Source: Chitinophagaceae bacterium
GTDB lineage: Bacteria; Bacteroidota; Bacteroidia; Chitinophagales; Chitinophagaceae
Length of the DNA: 64,000 nucleotides
Direction: 5' to 3'
NCBI GenBank assembly: GCA_947457465.1
Contig: CANGWB010000004.1
Coordinates: 53,012-117,011, forward strand
Shown here: positions 27,732-36,931 of the stretch, in pieces
Layout of the letters: each line of letters opens with the position of its first letter
Numbering within the stretch: the stretch's first letter is position 1
The notes under the pieces: generated by a model
Database searches by the model: none
What the model saw: the letters and a program-made list of their open reading frames with translations, nothing else
Told to the model about the DNA's origin: nothing
Program-made: the position numbers and the translations under genes

Positions 27732-29666
27732 ATGCATCATCCTTATCAGATCCGTTCGCTCGAACAATATCATACCGATTACAAACGCAGTATTGAAGAT
27801 TCGGAAGGATTCTGGTCGAATATCGCCGAGCAGTTTGTTTGGAAGAAAAAATGGGATAAGGTCCTGCAGTGGAACTTCAATGAACCACGTGTTCGCTGGT
27901 TCGAGGGTGCACAATTGAACATCACAGAAAATTGCATCGATCGGCACCTGGCTGATAAAGGCGACCAGCCGGCCATCATCTGGGAGCCCAACGATCCGAG
28001 TGATCGAACGCGTGTGGTCACCTATAACATTCTTCACAAGCGGGTGTGTCAGTTTGCTCAAGTGCTCATCAACAATGGTGTGAAGAAAGGCGACCGCGTC
28101 TGTATCTATATGGGGATGGTGCCGGAATTGGCTTATGCGGTACTTGGTTGTGCACGCATCGGGGCCATTCACAGTGTGATCTTTGGCGGATTTTCTGCAC
28201 AAAGCATTGCTGATCGGTTGGCGGATGCTAAAGCAGAGTTCATTATAACCTGCGATGGGGCCTATCGTGGCGCGAAGGATATTCCACTCAAGTCGGTGAT
28301 CGACGATGCGCTGGTAGGCAACACCACTGTAAAGCGTGTGATCGTATATACGCGTACACGAACACCGGTATCGATGATCAAGGGGCGTGATGTTTGGTGG
28401 GAAGAGGAGATGGAGCATGCGGCCCTGCAATTGGAACAAGCAGGATCCGTGCATGTTCCTGCAGTTGCCATGGAGGCAGAAGATCCCCTGTTCATCCTCT
28501 ACACATCGGGGAGTACCGGTAAGCCGAAAGGAGTGGTGCATAGTTCGGCTGGTTATATGTTGTGGACGAACTATACATTCATCAATGTATTTCAGTATCA
28601 ACCCGGGCAGGTACATTTCTGTACGGCGGATATCGGATGGATCACCGGACATAGTTACATTCTGTATGGTCCGCTCAGCGCCGGTGCCACCTCGGTCATG
28701 TTTGAAGGCATTCCCACCTGGCCCGATGCCGGAAGATTTTGGGATATCGTCGATAAATACAAAGTGAATATTCTTTATACGGCACCGACTGCCATTCGGA
28801 GTTTGATGGGATTCGGGATGCAACCGCTCGAGGGGAAAGAGCTGAGCTCGTTACAAGTATTGGGTACCGTAGGTGAGCCGATCAATGAAGAGGCCTGGCA
28901 TTGGTATGATGAGCATATCGGAAAGAAGCGTTGTCCGATCGTCGATACCTGGTGGCAAACAGAAACGGGTGGTGTGCTTATCTCTAATCTGGCGGGCATT
29001 ACGCCTGCCAAGGCAGCCTGGGCAACCTTGCCACTTCCTGGCGTGCAACCTATGTTGGTGGATGAAAACGGAAAACAAGTAACTGAAAGAGATGAACAAG
29101 GGTTGATCAAGGGTAATCTATGTATCAAGACGCCCTGGCCATCGATCTTGCGAACCACTTATGGCGATCATGAACGATGCCGACAGAACTATTTTGCCAC
29201 CTATGAAAATCTTTATTTTACCGGCGATGGTGCGTTGCAGGATGAGCAGGGGAATTTTCGCATCACGGGACGTGTAGATGATGTCCTAAATGTAAGTGGT
29301 CATCGCATCGGTACCGCTGAAGTAGAGAATGCGATCAATGCACATGCTGGTGTAGTGGAGAGTGCGGTGGTTGGTTATCCGCATGACATCAAGGGACAGG
29401 GTATCTATGCCTATGTGATCGTTTCGCATTTTCATCAGGATGCGGAACAAACTCGAAAGGATATTTTACAAACAGTTACTCGGGTGATCGGTCCGATCGC
29501 CAAGCCAGATAAAATTCAATTTGTGAGCGGCCTCCCTAAAACACGAAGCGGTAAGATCATGCGCCGCATCTTACGCAAGATCGCCGAAGGAGAAACCAGT
29601 AATCTGGGCGATACGACTACCTTGCTTGATCCTGGGGTAGTGGAGGAAATCCTGAAGGGAGTGTAG
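27732..29666 (+). CDS. acs: Acetyl-CoA synthetase (acetate-CoA ligase)
   Basis: This 644-residue AMP-forming ligase activates acetate. Motifs seen are the P-loop YTSGSTGKPKGVVH, DTWWQTETGG, YFTGDGALQDEQGNFRITGRVDDV, and the C-terminal SRSGKIMRR-type motif (KTRSGKIMRR), whose Lys is the usual acetylation site. The ATG at 27732 is chosen because homology begins at HHPYQIRSL. An upstream in-frame start would lie in the MFS gene. The stop codon is followed at once by a heptad repeat. Confidence 0.96.
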   Translation: MHHPYQIRSLEQYHTDYKRSIEDSEGFWSNIAEQFVWKKKWDKVLQWNFNEPRVRWFEGAQLNITENCIDRHLADKGDQPAIIWEPNDPSDRTRVVTYNILHKRVCQFAQVLINNGVKKGDRVCIYMGMVPELAYAVLGCARIGAIHSVIFGGFSAQSIADRLADAKAEFIITCDGAYRGAKDIPLKSVIDDALVGNTTVKRVIVYTRTRTPVSMIKGRDVWWEEEMEHAALQLEQAGSVHVPAVAMEAEDPLFILYTSGSTGKPKGVVHSSAGYMLWTNYTFINVFQYQPGQVHFCTADIGWITGHSYILYGPLSAGATSVMFEGIPTWPDAGRFWDIVDKYKVNILYTAPTAIRSLMGFGMQPLEGKELSSLQVLGTVGEPINEEAWHWYDEHIGKKRCPIVDTWWQTETGGVLISNLAGITPAKAAWATLPLPGVQPMLVDENGKQVTERDEQGLIKGNLCIKTPWPSILRTTYGDHERCRQNYFATYENLYFTGDGALQDEQGNFRITGRVDDVLNVSGHRIGTAEVENAINAHAGVVESAVVGYPHDIKGQGIYAYVIVSHFHQDAEQTRKDILQTVTRVIGPIAKPDKIQFVSGLPKTRSGKIMRRILRKIAEGETSNLGDTTTLLDPGVVEEILKGV

Positions 29667-29736
29667 AGTTTAGGGATGAGGGATGAGAGATGAGCCAGTT
29701 GATATCTCAACTCTCACCCCTCATCCTTCATCTTTT
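29667..29736. repeat. Heptad repeat hairpin between acs and a barrel gene
   Basis: The purine-rich run starting just after the acs stop (GGGATGA, GAGATGA units) faces a pyrimidine-rich run (CTCACCC, CTCATCC) that ends at the stop of the convergent beta-barrel gene. The arms pair as a hairpin, probably a two-way terminator. Confidence 0.8.
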
Positions 29737-30564
29737 TTAGTCGACAAATCGGAATCCGATTGTGTAGGGGGTCATGTTCAATTCGTTTCGGAACATATCT
29801 CTGGTCGCATAGCTTCCATAGAGTTTGATTGGGCCCAGCCCCAATTCACCCACATAGGAAACCTTGAATCGATTCAGGTCGAAGTCGTTTCGGAGCTTGG
29901 TGACGTCTCCATTATTCTTAGTCTTGAATCGAGCGGAGTAAAGGAATCCGCCACTGATGCCGCCGGCGATGGTGAAGGGATTGGTTTTACGGCTGGGGGT
30001 GAGATTGAACTTCAACATCAAGGGAACACTCAGGTAGTCGGCCGCTAGTTTAGCTTTCTTGTAGTCTTCTGTTCCCTTCGAAACATAGGTGGGGTTCTTA
30101 CTGAAGTATGTGTTCCGGCTTTCGAAGGAATAATTATTCAGCTCCAATCCAAAGCCATACTGAAGCATCACTGCTTTTTTGATCAGCGATACTTCATCCA
30201 TGACAAACCAGAGGTTGACGTTCATCGACTTTCTTAGGTTCAGGTTCAGGTCGTCGGATTGTATGCCCTGTGCCACATCCCCCAATAAAGATGCTTGCGC
30301 GTAATTGGAGTTGTCTGTGTAATTCGACCATCCCAGATCGATTCCACCGATTAAGGAATATTCTTTACGAACTTTTCCTTTTTTATGGGTGATGATCGTG
30401 AGTGAGTCCCTGTTTTCATTCCTTTTCTTCACCCCCTTCTCCACAACGATCACCCAACGCTTGGCTGAGATCGTATCAGTCCGTTTTTCAACTGTGTCTT
30501 TTTGCTGTGCATTCGCAGCAGCTGCGAAGAATAAAAACGTCGTGAGGCAAATCAAGCGTGTCAT
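29737..30564 (-). CDS. Outer-membrane beta-barrel protein
   Basis: This 275-residue protein has a signal peptide (about 1-19, ending ANAQQ), a charged linker to about residue 65, then alternating beta strands, including YSLIGGIDLGWSNYTDN and FTIAGGISGGFLYSARFKTK. The last strand ends in an aromatic-rich IGFRFVD, as usual for barrels. It resembles the Bacteroidota OMP_b-brl_2 type. No partner gene is adjacent. TAGTTTTG, an exact -7 box, lies 13 nt before the ATG. Confidence 0.75.
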   Translation of the reverse strand: MTRLICLTTFLFFAAAANAQQKDTVEKRTDTISAKRWVIVVEKGVKKRNENRDSLTIITHKKGKVRKEYSLIGGIDLGWSNYTDNSNYAQASLLGDVAQGIQSDDLNLNLRKSMNVNLWFVMDEVSLIKKAVMLQYGFGLELNNYSFESRNTYFSKNPTYVSKGTEDYKKAKLAADYLSVPLMLKFNLTPSRKTNPFTIAGGISGGFLYSARFKTKNNGDVTKLRNDFDLNRFKVSYVGELGLGPIKLYGSYATRDMFRNELNMTPYTIGFRFVD

Positions 30565-30577
30565 GTTTCATTTTTTG

Positions 30578-30585
30578 CAAAACTA
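30578..30585 (-). promoter_or_regulatory. Putative -7 box of the beta-barrel gene
   Basis: The minus strand reads TAGTTTTG, an exact TAnnTTTG match, 13 nt before the ATG at 30564. No TTTG is found at the -33 position. Confidence 0.45.
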
Positions 30586-30659
30586 TCTTCAGGCATACTA
30601 ATGGGATGTTAAATGTGGGTGGCCCATGCATTAGATTATGATGGGTCGGCGGTAAGAAA

Positions 30660-30722
30660 ATTTACCCTTCATCTCTCATCTCTCATCCTTCACGCTTCAC
30701 CCTTCATCTCTCAACCTTCATC
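30660..30722 (+). repeat. Pyrimidine-rich heptad repeat upstream of kbl
   Basis: About eight 7-bp units of the CTCATCT/CTTCACC type run up to 1 nt before the -7 box of kbl, so the repeat occupies its -33 region. This copy lies in a divergent intergenic region, unlike most others, which sit at 3' ends. Confidence 0.8.
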
Positions 30723-30723
30723 C

Positions 30724-30731
30724 TATCTTTG
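30724..30731 (+). promoter_or_regulatory. Putative -7 box of kbl
   Basis: TATCTTTG matches TAnnTTTG exactly. The start codon is 15 nt downstream. The upstream spacer and -33 region consist of heptad repeat with no TTTG. Confidence 0.5.
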
Positions 30732-30746
30732 CCCCAAATCCTCCAC

Positions 30747-31937
30747 ATGAATCAAGGTATCGTTGACCGACTTTCCATCGAATTGAATGAGATCCGTGAA
30801 GCGGGGTTATTTAAAACAGAGCGGATCATTGAGAGTCCGCAAGGACCGGAGATTATCGTAGGCGGGAAAAAAGTGCTGAATTTCTGCGCGAATAATTATC
30901 TGGGTCTATCCAGTCACCCCCTAGTCATTGAAGCGGCCCATCAGGCCATCGATCAACGCGGTTTCGGCATGAGCAGTGTCCGATTCATTTGCGGAACGCA
31001 GGATATACACAAAGAACTTGAAGCAAAGATTTCTCAATTTCTGGGTGTTGAGGATACGATCCTCTATGCCGCTGCCTTTGATGCGAACGGCGGCGTCTTC
31101 GAGCCTTTGTTCAATGAGCAGGATGCGATCATCTCAGATGCACTCAATCATGCATCCATCATCGATGGCGTTCGCTTGTGCAAGGCGCAGCGTTTCCGTT
31201 ATGAGCACAACAACATGGCCGATCTTGAATCAAAACTTCAAGAGGCGGCCGGTTGCCGCAGTCGGATCATTGTAACTGATGGTTCTTTCAGCATGGATGG
31301 CACCATCGCGCAACTGGACAAAATCGTTGAATTGGCGGAGCGCTACGATGCCATCGTCATGATCGATGAATGTCATTCTTCGGGTTTTTTAGGCAAGACC
31401 GGTCGGGGTACACACGAGTATCGGGGTGTGATGGGTAAGATCGATATCATCACGGGTACGCTCGGTAAAGCGCTGGGTGGGGCTTCGGGCGGATTCACCT
31501 CCGGACGTAAAGAAATCATTGAGATCCTTCGTCAGCGATCCCGTCCTTATCTGTTCAGTAACACCTTGGCCCCTTCCATTGTAGGCGCCTCGATTGCGGT
31601 GCTGGATATGTTGACTGAAACCACCGATCTGCGCGACAAACTGGAGCGTAATACTCAATATTTCCGCACAAAAATGACCGCGGCCGGCTTCGATATCAAA
31701 CCCGGGGATCACCCGATCGTACCCATTATGCTATACGATGCTGTATTGGCGCAGAAAATGGCAGCCCGTTTGCTCGAGGAGGGTATTTATGTGATCGGCT
31801 TTTTCTTCCCGGTGGTAGCAAAAGGGCAGGCCCGCATTCGCGTGCAACTCAGTGCTGCACATGAAATGGAGCAGATCGATCGGGCCATAGAAGCATTCAT
31901 CAAGGTTGGGCAAGAGCTGGGCGTGGTGAAGGGTTGA
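30747..31937 (+). CDS. kbl: Glycine C-acetyltransferase (2-amino-3-ketobutyrate CoA ligase)
   Basis: This 396-residue fold-type I PLP enzyme cleaves 2-amino-3-ketobutyrate with CoA to glycine and acetyl-CoA in threonine breakdown. The family blocks are [37 protein letters not shown], and [14 protein letters not shown] with the PLP lysine. The ATG at 30747 begins the homology and follows the -7 box. Threonine dehydrogenase is not adjacent. The final codons (VKG then TGA) are made of repeat sequence GTGAAGGGTTGA. Confidence 0.94.
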   Translation: MNQGIVDRLSIELNEIREAGLFKTERIIESPQGPEIIVGGKKVLNFCANNYLGLSSHPLVIEAAHQAIDQRGFGMSSVRFICGTQDIHKELEAKISQFLGVEDTILYAAAFDANGGVFEPLFNEQDAIISDALNHASIIDGVRLCKAQRFRYEHNNMADLESKLQEAAGCRSRIIVTDGSFSMDGTIAQLDKIVELAERYDAIVMIDECHSSGFLGKTGRGTHEYRGVMGKIDIITGTLGKALGGASGGFTSGRKEIIEILRQRSRPYLFSNTLAPSIVGASIAVLDMLTETTDLRDKLERNTQYFRTKMTAAGFDIKPGDHPIVPIMLYDAVLAQKMAARLLEEGIYVIGFFFPVVAKGQARIRVQLSAAHEMEQIDRAIEAFIKVGQELGVVKG

Positions 31938-31975
31938 GAGATGAGGGGTGAGAGTTGAGAGGCAGAGGGGATGCG
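31938..31975 (+). repeat. Heptad repeat after kbl
   Basis: Purine-rich 7-bp units (GAGATGA, GGGGTGA, GAGTTGA) start right at the kbl stop codon. No inverted partner is seen before the next gene. Confidence 0.75.
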
Positions 31976-32043
31976 AAGTGATTCTGGTTCAATTTCTCCA
32001 TCCCTTAACATAGGGATTGCAGGGGCCATTCGTTATCCATCCG

Positions 32044-32184
32044 ATGTCAACATACATGAAAAACACCCGTTTTTGGCTTTTCGCCATTGTTCTAGCCTCC
32101 GTCTGTATGAGCTCCTGCGTGTCCATGAAGCGTGATTGCATGGGCCGGAAGCATGTCAAGTTGAAGAACGGGATTTATCTATAG
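32044..32184 (+). CDS. Small lipoprotein (about 42-46 aa)
   Basis: This short frame encodes a hydrophobic helix ending in CMSSC, a plausible lipobox with Cys25 lipidated if the first ATG is used. A short basic tail follows (MKRDCMGRKHVKLKNGIYL). The second Met at 32056 is the likelier start. Tiny lipoproteins with a conserved Cys-Gly and basic tail are common in Bacteroidota, but no role is known. The stop is followed directly by a heptad hairpin. Confidence 0.6.
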   Translation: MSTYMKNTRFWLFAIVLASVCMSSCVSMKRDCMGRKHVKLKNGIYL

Positions 32185-32270
32185 CGTTGAAGGATGAGGG
32201 ATGAACGATGAGCGTTGAAAGACCAATGTTTTTATCTCATCTTTCATCCCTCATCTCTCAACGTATTCCG
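32185..32270. repeat. Heptad repeat hairpin between the small lipoprotein and beta-lactamase genes
   Basis: The purine-rich arm (32186-32219; TGAAGGA, TGAGGGA, TGAACGA units) pairs with a pyrimidine-rich arm (32234-32264), ending CGTTGA against TCAACG. The loop contains a run of five T. It probably terminates transcription of the small lipoprotein gene. Confidence 0.8.
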
Positions 32271-32275
32271 GTTCG

Positions 32276-32283
32276 TATCTTCG
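32276..32283 (+). promoter_or_regulatory. Putative -7 box of the class D beta-lactamase gene
   Basis: TATCTTCG, one base off TAnnTTTG, lies 13 nt before the ATG at 32297. Repeat sequence lies upstream. Confidence 0.4.
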
Positions 32284-32296
32284 TCAAAACTCACGT

Positions 32297-33130
32297 ATGC
32301 GTTTTTTGGCATTTGCTTCACTTTTAAGCAGTCTTGTTTTTTCTTCCTGTACGGTCAATAATAATGTGAAGGAGGATAAATCCCTGGCTCGTTTTTTCGA
32401 AGAAAATAAAGTCTCCGGTTGTTTTGCCATCATGAACAATGCCACCGGGCAGTTCACGACGTATAATCTGAACCGTTATCGGGATAGCAGCTACTTACCG
32501 GCCAGCACGTTTAAGATCATCAACTCCCTGATCGGACTTCAAACAGGCGTGATCTCCGGCGACAGCATGATCATTAAATGGGATGGAGTGACCCGCGAAA
32601 TTTCGGATTGGAACAAGGACCTGACGATGTACGAGGCTTTTCGCGTCTCTGCATTGCCATATTACCAAGAAGTCGCCCGCCGAATCGGGAAAGATACCAT
32701 GACCTTTTGGCTGGATAGCTTGAAATATGGATTGCAATCTGCCAATGATACATTTCGCTTGCGCTCAGCCGTTGATTCGTTCTGGATCGACAATTCAGTC
32801 AAGATCACACCCGACGAGCAATTGGGTATCGTAAAGCGTCTTTACTTCAATCAACTTCCTTTTTATAAGTCCTACCAAGAAACCGTAAAGCGTGCCATGC
32901 TTCGGGAGAGCAACACGAAATACCGGATGGGCTATAAGACCGGAATGGGATATACAGAAGCCGGTCATTCGTTGGGATGGGTCGTGGGTTGGATCGAGGA
33001 AAATAATCATCCTTATTTCTTTGTATTGAATTTGGAGTCAGCTGATCGGAATGTTGAAATGTCAACATTTCGCATGAAAATGCTGACCGACATCTTGGAT
33101 CAACTCGGATTTCGGAAAGGCGAAAAATGA
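32297..33130 (+). CDS. Class D (OXA-type) beta-lactamase, lipoprotein
   Basis: This 277-residue serine beta-lactamase-like protein has a lipoprotein signal (FSSC, Cys18), so it is likely membrane-anchored in the periplasm. The catalytic STFK is Ser70-Lys73, and KTG is at 214-216, coinciding with standard class D numbering. Two other motifs differ from the consensus: SxV is SAL (118-120) and YGN is YGL (144-146). FWID near 162 matches the tryptophan that protects the carboxylated lysine. It lies 6 bp before ispG and may be cotranscribed with it. Whether it hydrolyses beta-lactams is not known from sequence. Confidence 0.88.
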   Translation: MRFLAFASLLSSLVFSSCTVNNNVKEDKSLARFFEENKVSGCFAIMNNATGQFTTYNLNRYRDSSYLPASTFKIINSLIGLQTGVISGDSMIIKWDGVTREISDWNKDLTMYEAFRVSALPYYQEVARRIGKDTMTFWLDSLKYGLQSANDTFRLRSAVDSFWIDNSVKITPDEQLGIVKRLYFNQLPFYKSYQETVKRAMLRESNTKYRMGYKTGMGYTEAGHSLGWVVGWIEENNHPYFFVLNLESADRNVEMSTFRMKMLTDILDQLGFRKGEK

Positions 33131-33136
33131 TGAACC

Positions 33137-35149
33137 ATGCAGGATAGCCAGCACTATACGGAATCGATCACCGGATGCAAACGGTTGAAAACATTACCCG
33201 TCCGCATCGGTGATCTCTGGCTGGGAGATGGTCATCCTATTCGGGTACAAACAATGACCACCACCGATACAATGGATACGATCGCCACGGTGGAACAAAG
33301 TATTCGTTGCATCGAAGCCGGTGCCGAACTGGTCCGCATCACCGCTCCCTCCAAGAAAGAAGCGGAGAACTTGCTGAACATAAAAAACGAACTCCGCAAA
33401 CGCGGTTATACTACGCCCATCGTTGCGGATATACACTTCACGCCTAATGCGGCGGAGATCGCAGCCCGTATCGTTGAGAAAGTCCGCGTGAACCCGGGCA
33501 ACTATGTCGATAAAAAGAAATTCGAACAGATCGAATACACCGATGCTGAATATGCCGAAGAGATCGATCGTATCCGCGAACGATTCACGCCCCTGGTCCG
33601 GATCTGTAAAGAACACGGAACCGCCATGCGCATCGGAACCAACCATGGTTCACTGAGTGATCGCATCATGAGCCGATATGGCGATACGGCGATCGGCATG
33701 GTGGAAAGTGCCATGGAGTTTTTACGCATCGCACGGCATGAGGATTTTCACAATATCGTACTCAGCATGAAGAGTAGCAACCCGCAGGTGATGGTACAAG
33801 CCTACCGCTTGCTGGTGAGTACGATGAACGAAGAATTCGGGGTGTGTTATCCCTTGCATCTCGGCGTTACAGAAGCCGGTGATGGAGAAGACGGAAGAAT
33901 TAAAAGTGCCATCGGCATCGGCACCTTGCTCGAAGATGGTATTGGAGATACGATCCGTGTATCCCTAACGGAAGATCCTGAATTTGAGATCCCGGTTTGC
34001 CGCGATATCGTCAAGCGATACAACGACCGAAACGAAATATCTAAAACAGAGGTGCCTTCGATACAAGTCCTTCCGTACTCACCGGTAGAATACAAGCGTC
34101 GCAACAGCTTTGCGGTGGATCGAGTGGGCGGCAAACAGGTTCCGGTGGTGATCGCTGATCTGAGTCGAACCGATCTAAGCAGCCCTGAATCACTCCGGTC
34201 GATCGGATACACCTACGATGCGGTAACCGATAAGTGGAGCATAGCAGATGCAGCTGCTGACTATGTTTTTGTCGGAAATAAGCAATTGACTTTCGCGCTT
34301 CCCGGAACGCTGAAGATCATCGCTTATCCCGATGCTTGCAAGCAAGCCAATGATGTAACGCACTATACGCCGATATTCGATGCGGCCGGATTTATTCAAT
34401 CCGACCAACGTCATCCGCACTTGAATTGGGTGATGATCGATTGTTTCTCTGACGACACCCAGATCAATGACTACACGCACTTGGATGAACTGGCTAATGA
34501 TCCGACCGTAGTGCTTTGCTTGAGCAGTCGAAGAAAGAATGCAATGCAAGCTGTTCGTCGCATGTTCATGGAGCTCATGCAACGAGGCATAGGGAATCCG
34601 GTTGTATTGCTCACAGATAGTTCAGCACAGACTCCGGACGATCATTTGATCCATTTTGCAACAGAAACCGGAGCATTGTTATTAGATGGGTTAGGAGACG
34701 GGATTTGTTTGGGCTATACTTCGACAGCTGGTATCGATCAAACCCAAGTGAAGGGTCGCACCTATCTGCCGGTCAAGGATATGGATCAATTCACTAACAA
34801 TACTGCGTTCAGCATTTTGCAGGCAACGCGGACTCGTATTTCAAAAACGGAATACATCAGTTGCCCCAGTTGCGGACGCACCTTGTTCGATCTGCAGGAA
34901 ACAACTGCTAAGATCAGATCGGTTACCCATCACCTCAAGGGGCTTAAGATCGCCATCATGGGTTGTATCGTGAACGGTCCGGGTGAAATGGCTGATGCCG
35001 ATTTCGGATACGTAGGAAGCGGTCCGGGTAAGATCACTTTATACAAGGGCAAAGAAGTCGTGAAGAAAAACGTCAACAGCGAGATCGCGGTGGAAGAACT
35101 CATCAATCTGCTGAAAGCCGAGGGGGCTTGGCAGGAGAAGGAGGTTTAG
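33137..35149 (+). CDS. ispG: 4-hydroxy-3-methylbut-2-enyl diphosphate synthase, long form
   Basis: This 670-residue enzyme makes HMBPP in the MEP isoprenoid pathway. The N-terminal TIM barrel has VQTMTTTDTMDT and VADIHFTPNAAEIAA. The iron-sulfur domain has CPSC, then GCIVNGPGE, giving C-x2-C-x31-C with a following Glu ligand. The central insert of about 270 residues is the form seen in Bacteroidota, Chlamydia and plants. The last codons (EKEV then TAG) run into a 9-bp repeat. Confidence 0.96.
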   Translation: MQDSQHYTESITGCKRLKTLPVRIGDLWLGDGHPIRVQTMTTTDTMDTIATVEQSIRCIEAGAELVRITAPSKKEAENLLNIKNELRKRGYTTPIVADIHFTPNAAEIAARIVEKVRVNPGNYVDKKKFEQIEYTDAEYAEEIDRIRERFTPLVRICKEHGTAMRIGTNHGSLSDRIMSRYGDTAIGMVESAMEFLRIARHEDFHNIVLSMKSSNPQVMVQAYRLLVSTMNEEFGVCYPLHLGVTEAGDGEDGRIKSAIGIGTLLEDGIGDTIRVSLTEDPEFEIPVCRDIVKRYNDRNEISKTEVPSIQVLPYSPVEYKRRNSFAVDRVGGKQVPVVIADLSRTDLSSPESLRSIGYTYDAVTDKWSIADAAADYVFVGNKQLTFALPGTLKIIAYPDACKQANDVTHYTPIFDAAGFIQSDQRHPHLNWVMIDCFSDDTQINDYTHLDELANDPTVVLCLSSRRKNAMQAVRRMFMELMQRGIGNPVVLLTDSSAQTPDDHLIHFATETGALLLDGLGDGICLGYTSTAGIDQTQVKGRTYLPVKDMDQFTNNTAFSILQATRTRISKTEYISCPSCGRTLFDLQETTAKIRSVTHHLKGLKIAIMGCIVNGPGEMADADFGYVGSGPGKITLYKGKEVVKKNVNSEIAVEELINLLKAEGAWQEKEV

Positions 35150-35182
35150 GGGGTTGAGGAAGTTGAGATAGTTGAGTTTTTG
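35147..35182 (+). repeat. 9-bp repeat after ispG
   Basis: Units GTTTAGGGG, GTTGAGGAA, GTTGAGATA and GTTGAGTTT begin in the ispG stop codon, with a short T-run at the end. This is the 9-mer family. Confidence 0.75.
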
Positions 35183-35213
35183 TTGATCGGGTTAGCTACC
35201 GCTGAAATCAACT

Positions 35214-35228
35214 GATCCAAATTGGATC
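35214..35228. promoter_or_regulatory. 15-bp perfect dyad upstream of the lysoplasmalogenase gene
   Basis: GATCCAA and TTGGATC flank a single A. It lies in a 201-bp intergenic stretch (35150-35350) that holds the ispG repeat and no gene. It could be an operator, but no regulator can be named. Confidence 0.3.
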
Positions 35229-35350
35229 CCTAACTATTAGATTGCGTCTCAACTAGTAAAAAATAAAACACTAGGGATCACACGCAACTCATACAACTTA
35301 CTTTCAAATCAAAGCTCAAGAACCACATCTAAACGTATCATACTTCTGTC

Positions 35351-35986
35351 ATGGACAGGTCATCTAAATCTTTACTGTTCTTTGTTGTTCTTGCCGCGAA
35401 CATTCTATCCGTACAGTTCGATTGGAATATCGGTATCTACCTGACGAAGCCATTGTTGATACCCTTACTCGGTTGGATCTTATTTGATTCAACGTCGAAG
35501 GGAATTCGTTGGATTTGGATCGCGTTATTTTTTTCTTGGGTAGGGGATATTTTATTGATGTTGCCACAAGATCTCTTTCTTTTTGGCCTGGCTTCCTTTC
35601 TGCTCGCACATGTATTTTATATCCTTCATTTTTGGGGCGCGTGGAAGCGTAAGGCTCAACCGTTCCGCACCATATACCTGGCGGGAGTTGTCTTGTATTT
35701 AATCGGTCTGACGGCTATATTAAGCCCTGTGCTTGGCGAGATGCGAATTCCGGTTATCGTATATGGATTAGTGATTTCCGCCATGCTGCTTTTCGCCCTA
35801 CATGCCGGAGCAACCGACTATGCAGTGGGGGCTGTCTTATTCGTACTGTCCGATTCCATACTGGCGCTGAATAAATTTCATACGTCATTTCTGTTGGCCG
35901 GATCGCTGATCATGCTAACCTATGGCCTGGCGCAGTACTTCATCGTCACTGGCGCGAGTATGGTTGAGAAAGTTGAGAGAGTTTAG
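35351..35986 (+). CDS. Lysoplasmalogenase (YhhN family)
   Basis: This 211-residue integral membrane protein has about eight helices. YhhN motifs are visible in TKPLLIPLLGW, LFFSWVGDILLMLP and FVLSDSILALNKF, including the conserved Asp residues of the active site. Family members cleave the vinyl-ether bond of lysoplasmalogens. The C-terminal tail VEKVERV is encoded by 9-bp repeat units (GTTGAGAAA, GTTGAGAGA, GTTTAG), and the last unit supplies the stop. Confidence 0.85.
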   Translation: MDRSSKSLLFFVVLAANILSVQFDWNIGIYLTKPLLIPLLGWILFDSTSKGIRWIWIALFFSWVGDILLMLPQDLFLFGLASFLLAHVFYILHFWGAWKRKAQPFRTIYLAGVVLYLIGLTAILSPVLGEMRIPVIVYGLVISAMLLFALHAGATDYAVGAVLFVLSDSILALNKFHTSFLLAGSLIMLTYGLAQYFIVTGASMVEKVERV

Positions 35987-36037
35987 GAAGTTTAGTAACT
36001 CCTCATCTAACTCATCTACCTCAACTCTCTCAACTTA
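35964..36037. repeat. 9-bp repeat pair after the lysoplasmalogenase gene
   Basis: GTTGAGAAA-type units start inside the last coding codons and continue past the stop (GTTTAGGAA, GTTTAGTAA). A pyrimidine-rich arm with CTCAACTCT units follows at 36005-36037, before the acyltransferase promoter. The two arms can form a hairpin. Confidence 0.75.
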
Positions 36038-36042
36038 CTTCC

Positions 36043-36050
36043 TACCTTCG
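36043..36050 (+). promoter_or_regulatory. Putative -7 box of the acyltransferase gene
   Basis: TACCTTCG, one base off TAnnTTTG, ends 5 nt before the ATG at 36056. Confidence 0.4.
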
Positions 36051-36055
36051 AGCTC

Positions 36056-36931
36056 ATGTACTACCTGATTTATCCGCTCCTTTGGTTGCTTTCGTTACTG
36101 CCGTTCCGGGTATTGTATCTGTTGGCTGACGGCATTTATTTTTTGGTTTTTCATGTATTCGGATATCGCAAAACTGTTGTGCTCTCCAATTTACGCATTG
36201 CTTTTCCGGATAAAACTGAATCGGAGCGCGTTATCATCGCCAAACAGTTTTATCACAATATGATCGATACGTTCGTAGACTCGATCAAATTCATCACACT
36301 CTCTAAAAAACAGGCACTTCAACGCAGCTCGGCTGATTTTCATGTACTCGATCAAGCATTGGCTCAAGGCAAGCCGGTATATGCTTTCGGTTGCCATCAG
36401 TTCAATTGGGAATATGTGAATGTGCTGTTTCCCTTGCATCTGAAAGTACCATTTATCGGGGTCTATATGCCGATCGCCAACCGGGTTTTAGATCGGATCT
36501 TTTATGATTTCCGGAAGCGATATGGTACGGTGTTGGTGGCCGCTACCGATTTCAAAGAGAAAAGAGATGAGTTGCTGAAAGGACAATATGTATTGGCTTT
36601 AGCGGCCGATCAAAATCCGGGTCATCCGGCCAATGCTTTTTGGATGCCGTTTTTCGGAAAGCCTGCACCTTTTGTAACGGGTCCGGCTAAAGGGGCCATC
36701 CGCTCCGATGCCGTTGTTGTGATGGCGGAGATGCGGCGACTGAAAAGGGGGTATTATCATTTCGGCATGCGGATCATAGCCGAATCGGTAAAAGATATGC
36801 AGGCGGCCGATCTGGCAAAACGATATCGAGATGAACTGGAGCGCGTGATCCGTCAAGATCCGGCCAACTATCTATGGAGCCACCGGAGGTGGAAATATGA
36901 GTGGAAGGCGGAATACGGAGAGATTGGTTGA
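36056..36931 (+). CDS. Lysophospholipid acyltransferase family protein (LpxL/HtrB-like)
   Basis: This 291-residue protein has a membrane anchor near the N-terminus and the acyltransferase motif H-x4-E in CHQFNWE (about 117-123). AADQNPGHP (about 184-192) follows as the second conserved block. Homologues add secondary acyl chains to lipid A at the inner membrane. The C-terminal YLWSHRRWKYEW is also typical. The stop TGA overlaps the first unit of a heptad array. The lipid A role is likely but untested. Confidence 0.85.
   Translation: MYYLIYPLLWLLSLLPFRVLYLLADGIYFLVFHVFGYRKTVVLSNLRIAFPDKTESERVIIAKQFYHNMIDTFVDSIKFITLSKKQALQRSSADFHVLDQALAQGKPVYAFGCHQFNWEYVNVLFPLHLKVPFIGVYMPIANRVLDRIFYDFRKRYGTVLVAATDFKEKRDELLKGQYVLALAADQNPGHPANAFWMPFFGKPAPFVTGPAKGAIRSDAVVVMAEMRRLKRGYYHFGMRIIAESVKDMQAADLAKRYRDELERVIRQDPANYLWSHRRWKYEWKAEYGEIG

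Noticed and set aside
27705..28823. Long antisense open frame (about 372 codons) opposite acs
   Set aside because: The sense strand encodes a complete acetyl-CoA synthetase. The antisense product has no recognisable motif and is a codon-bias shadow.
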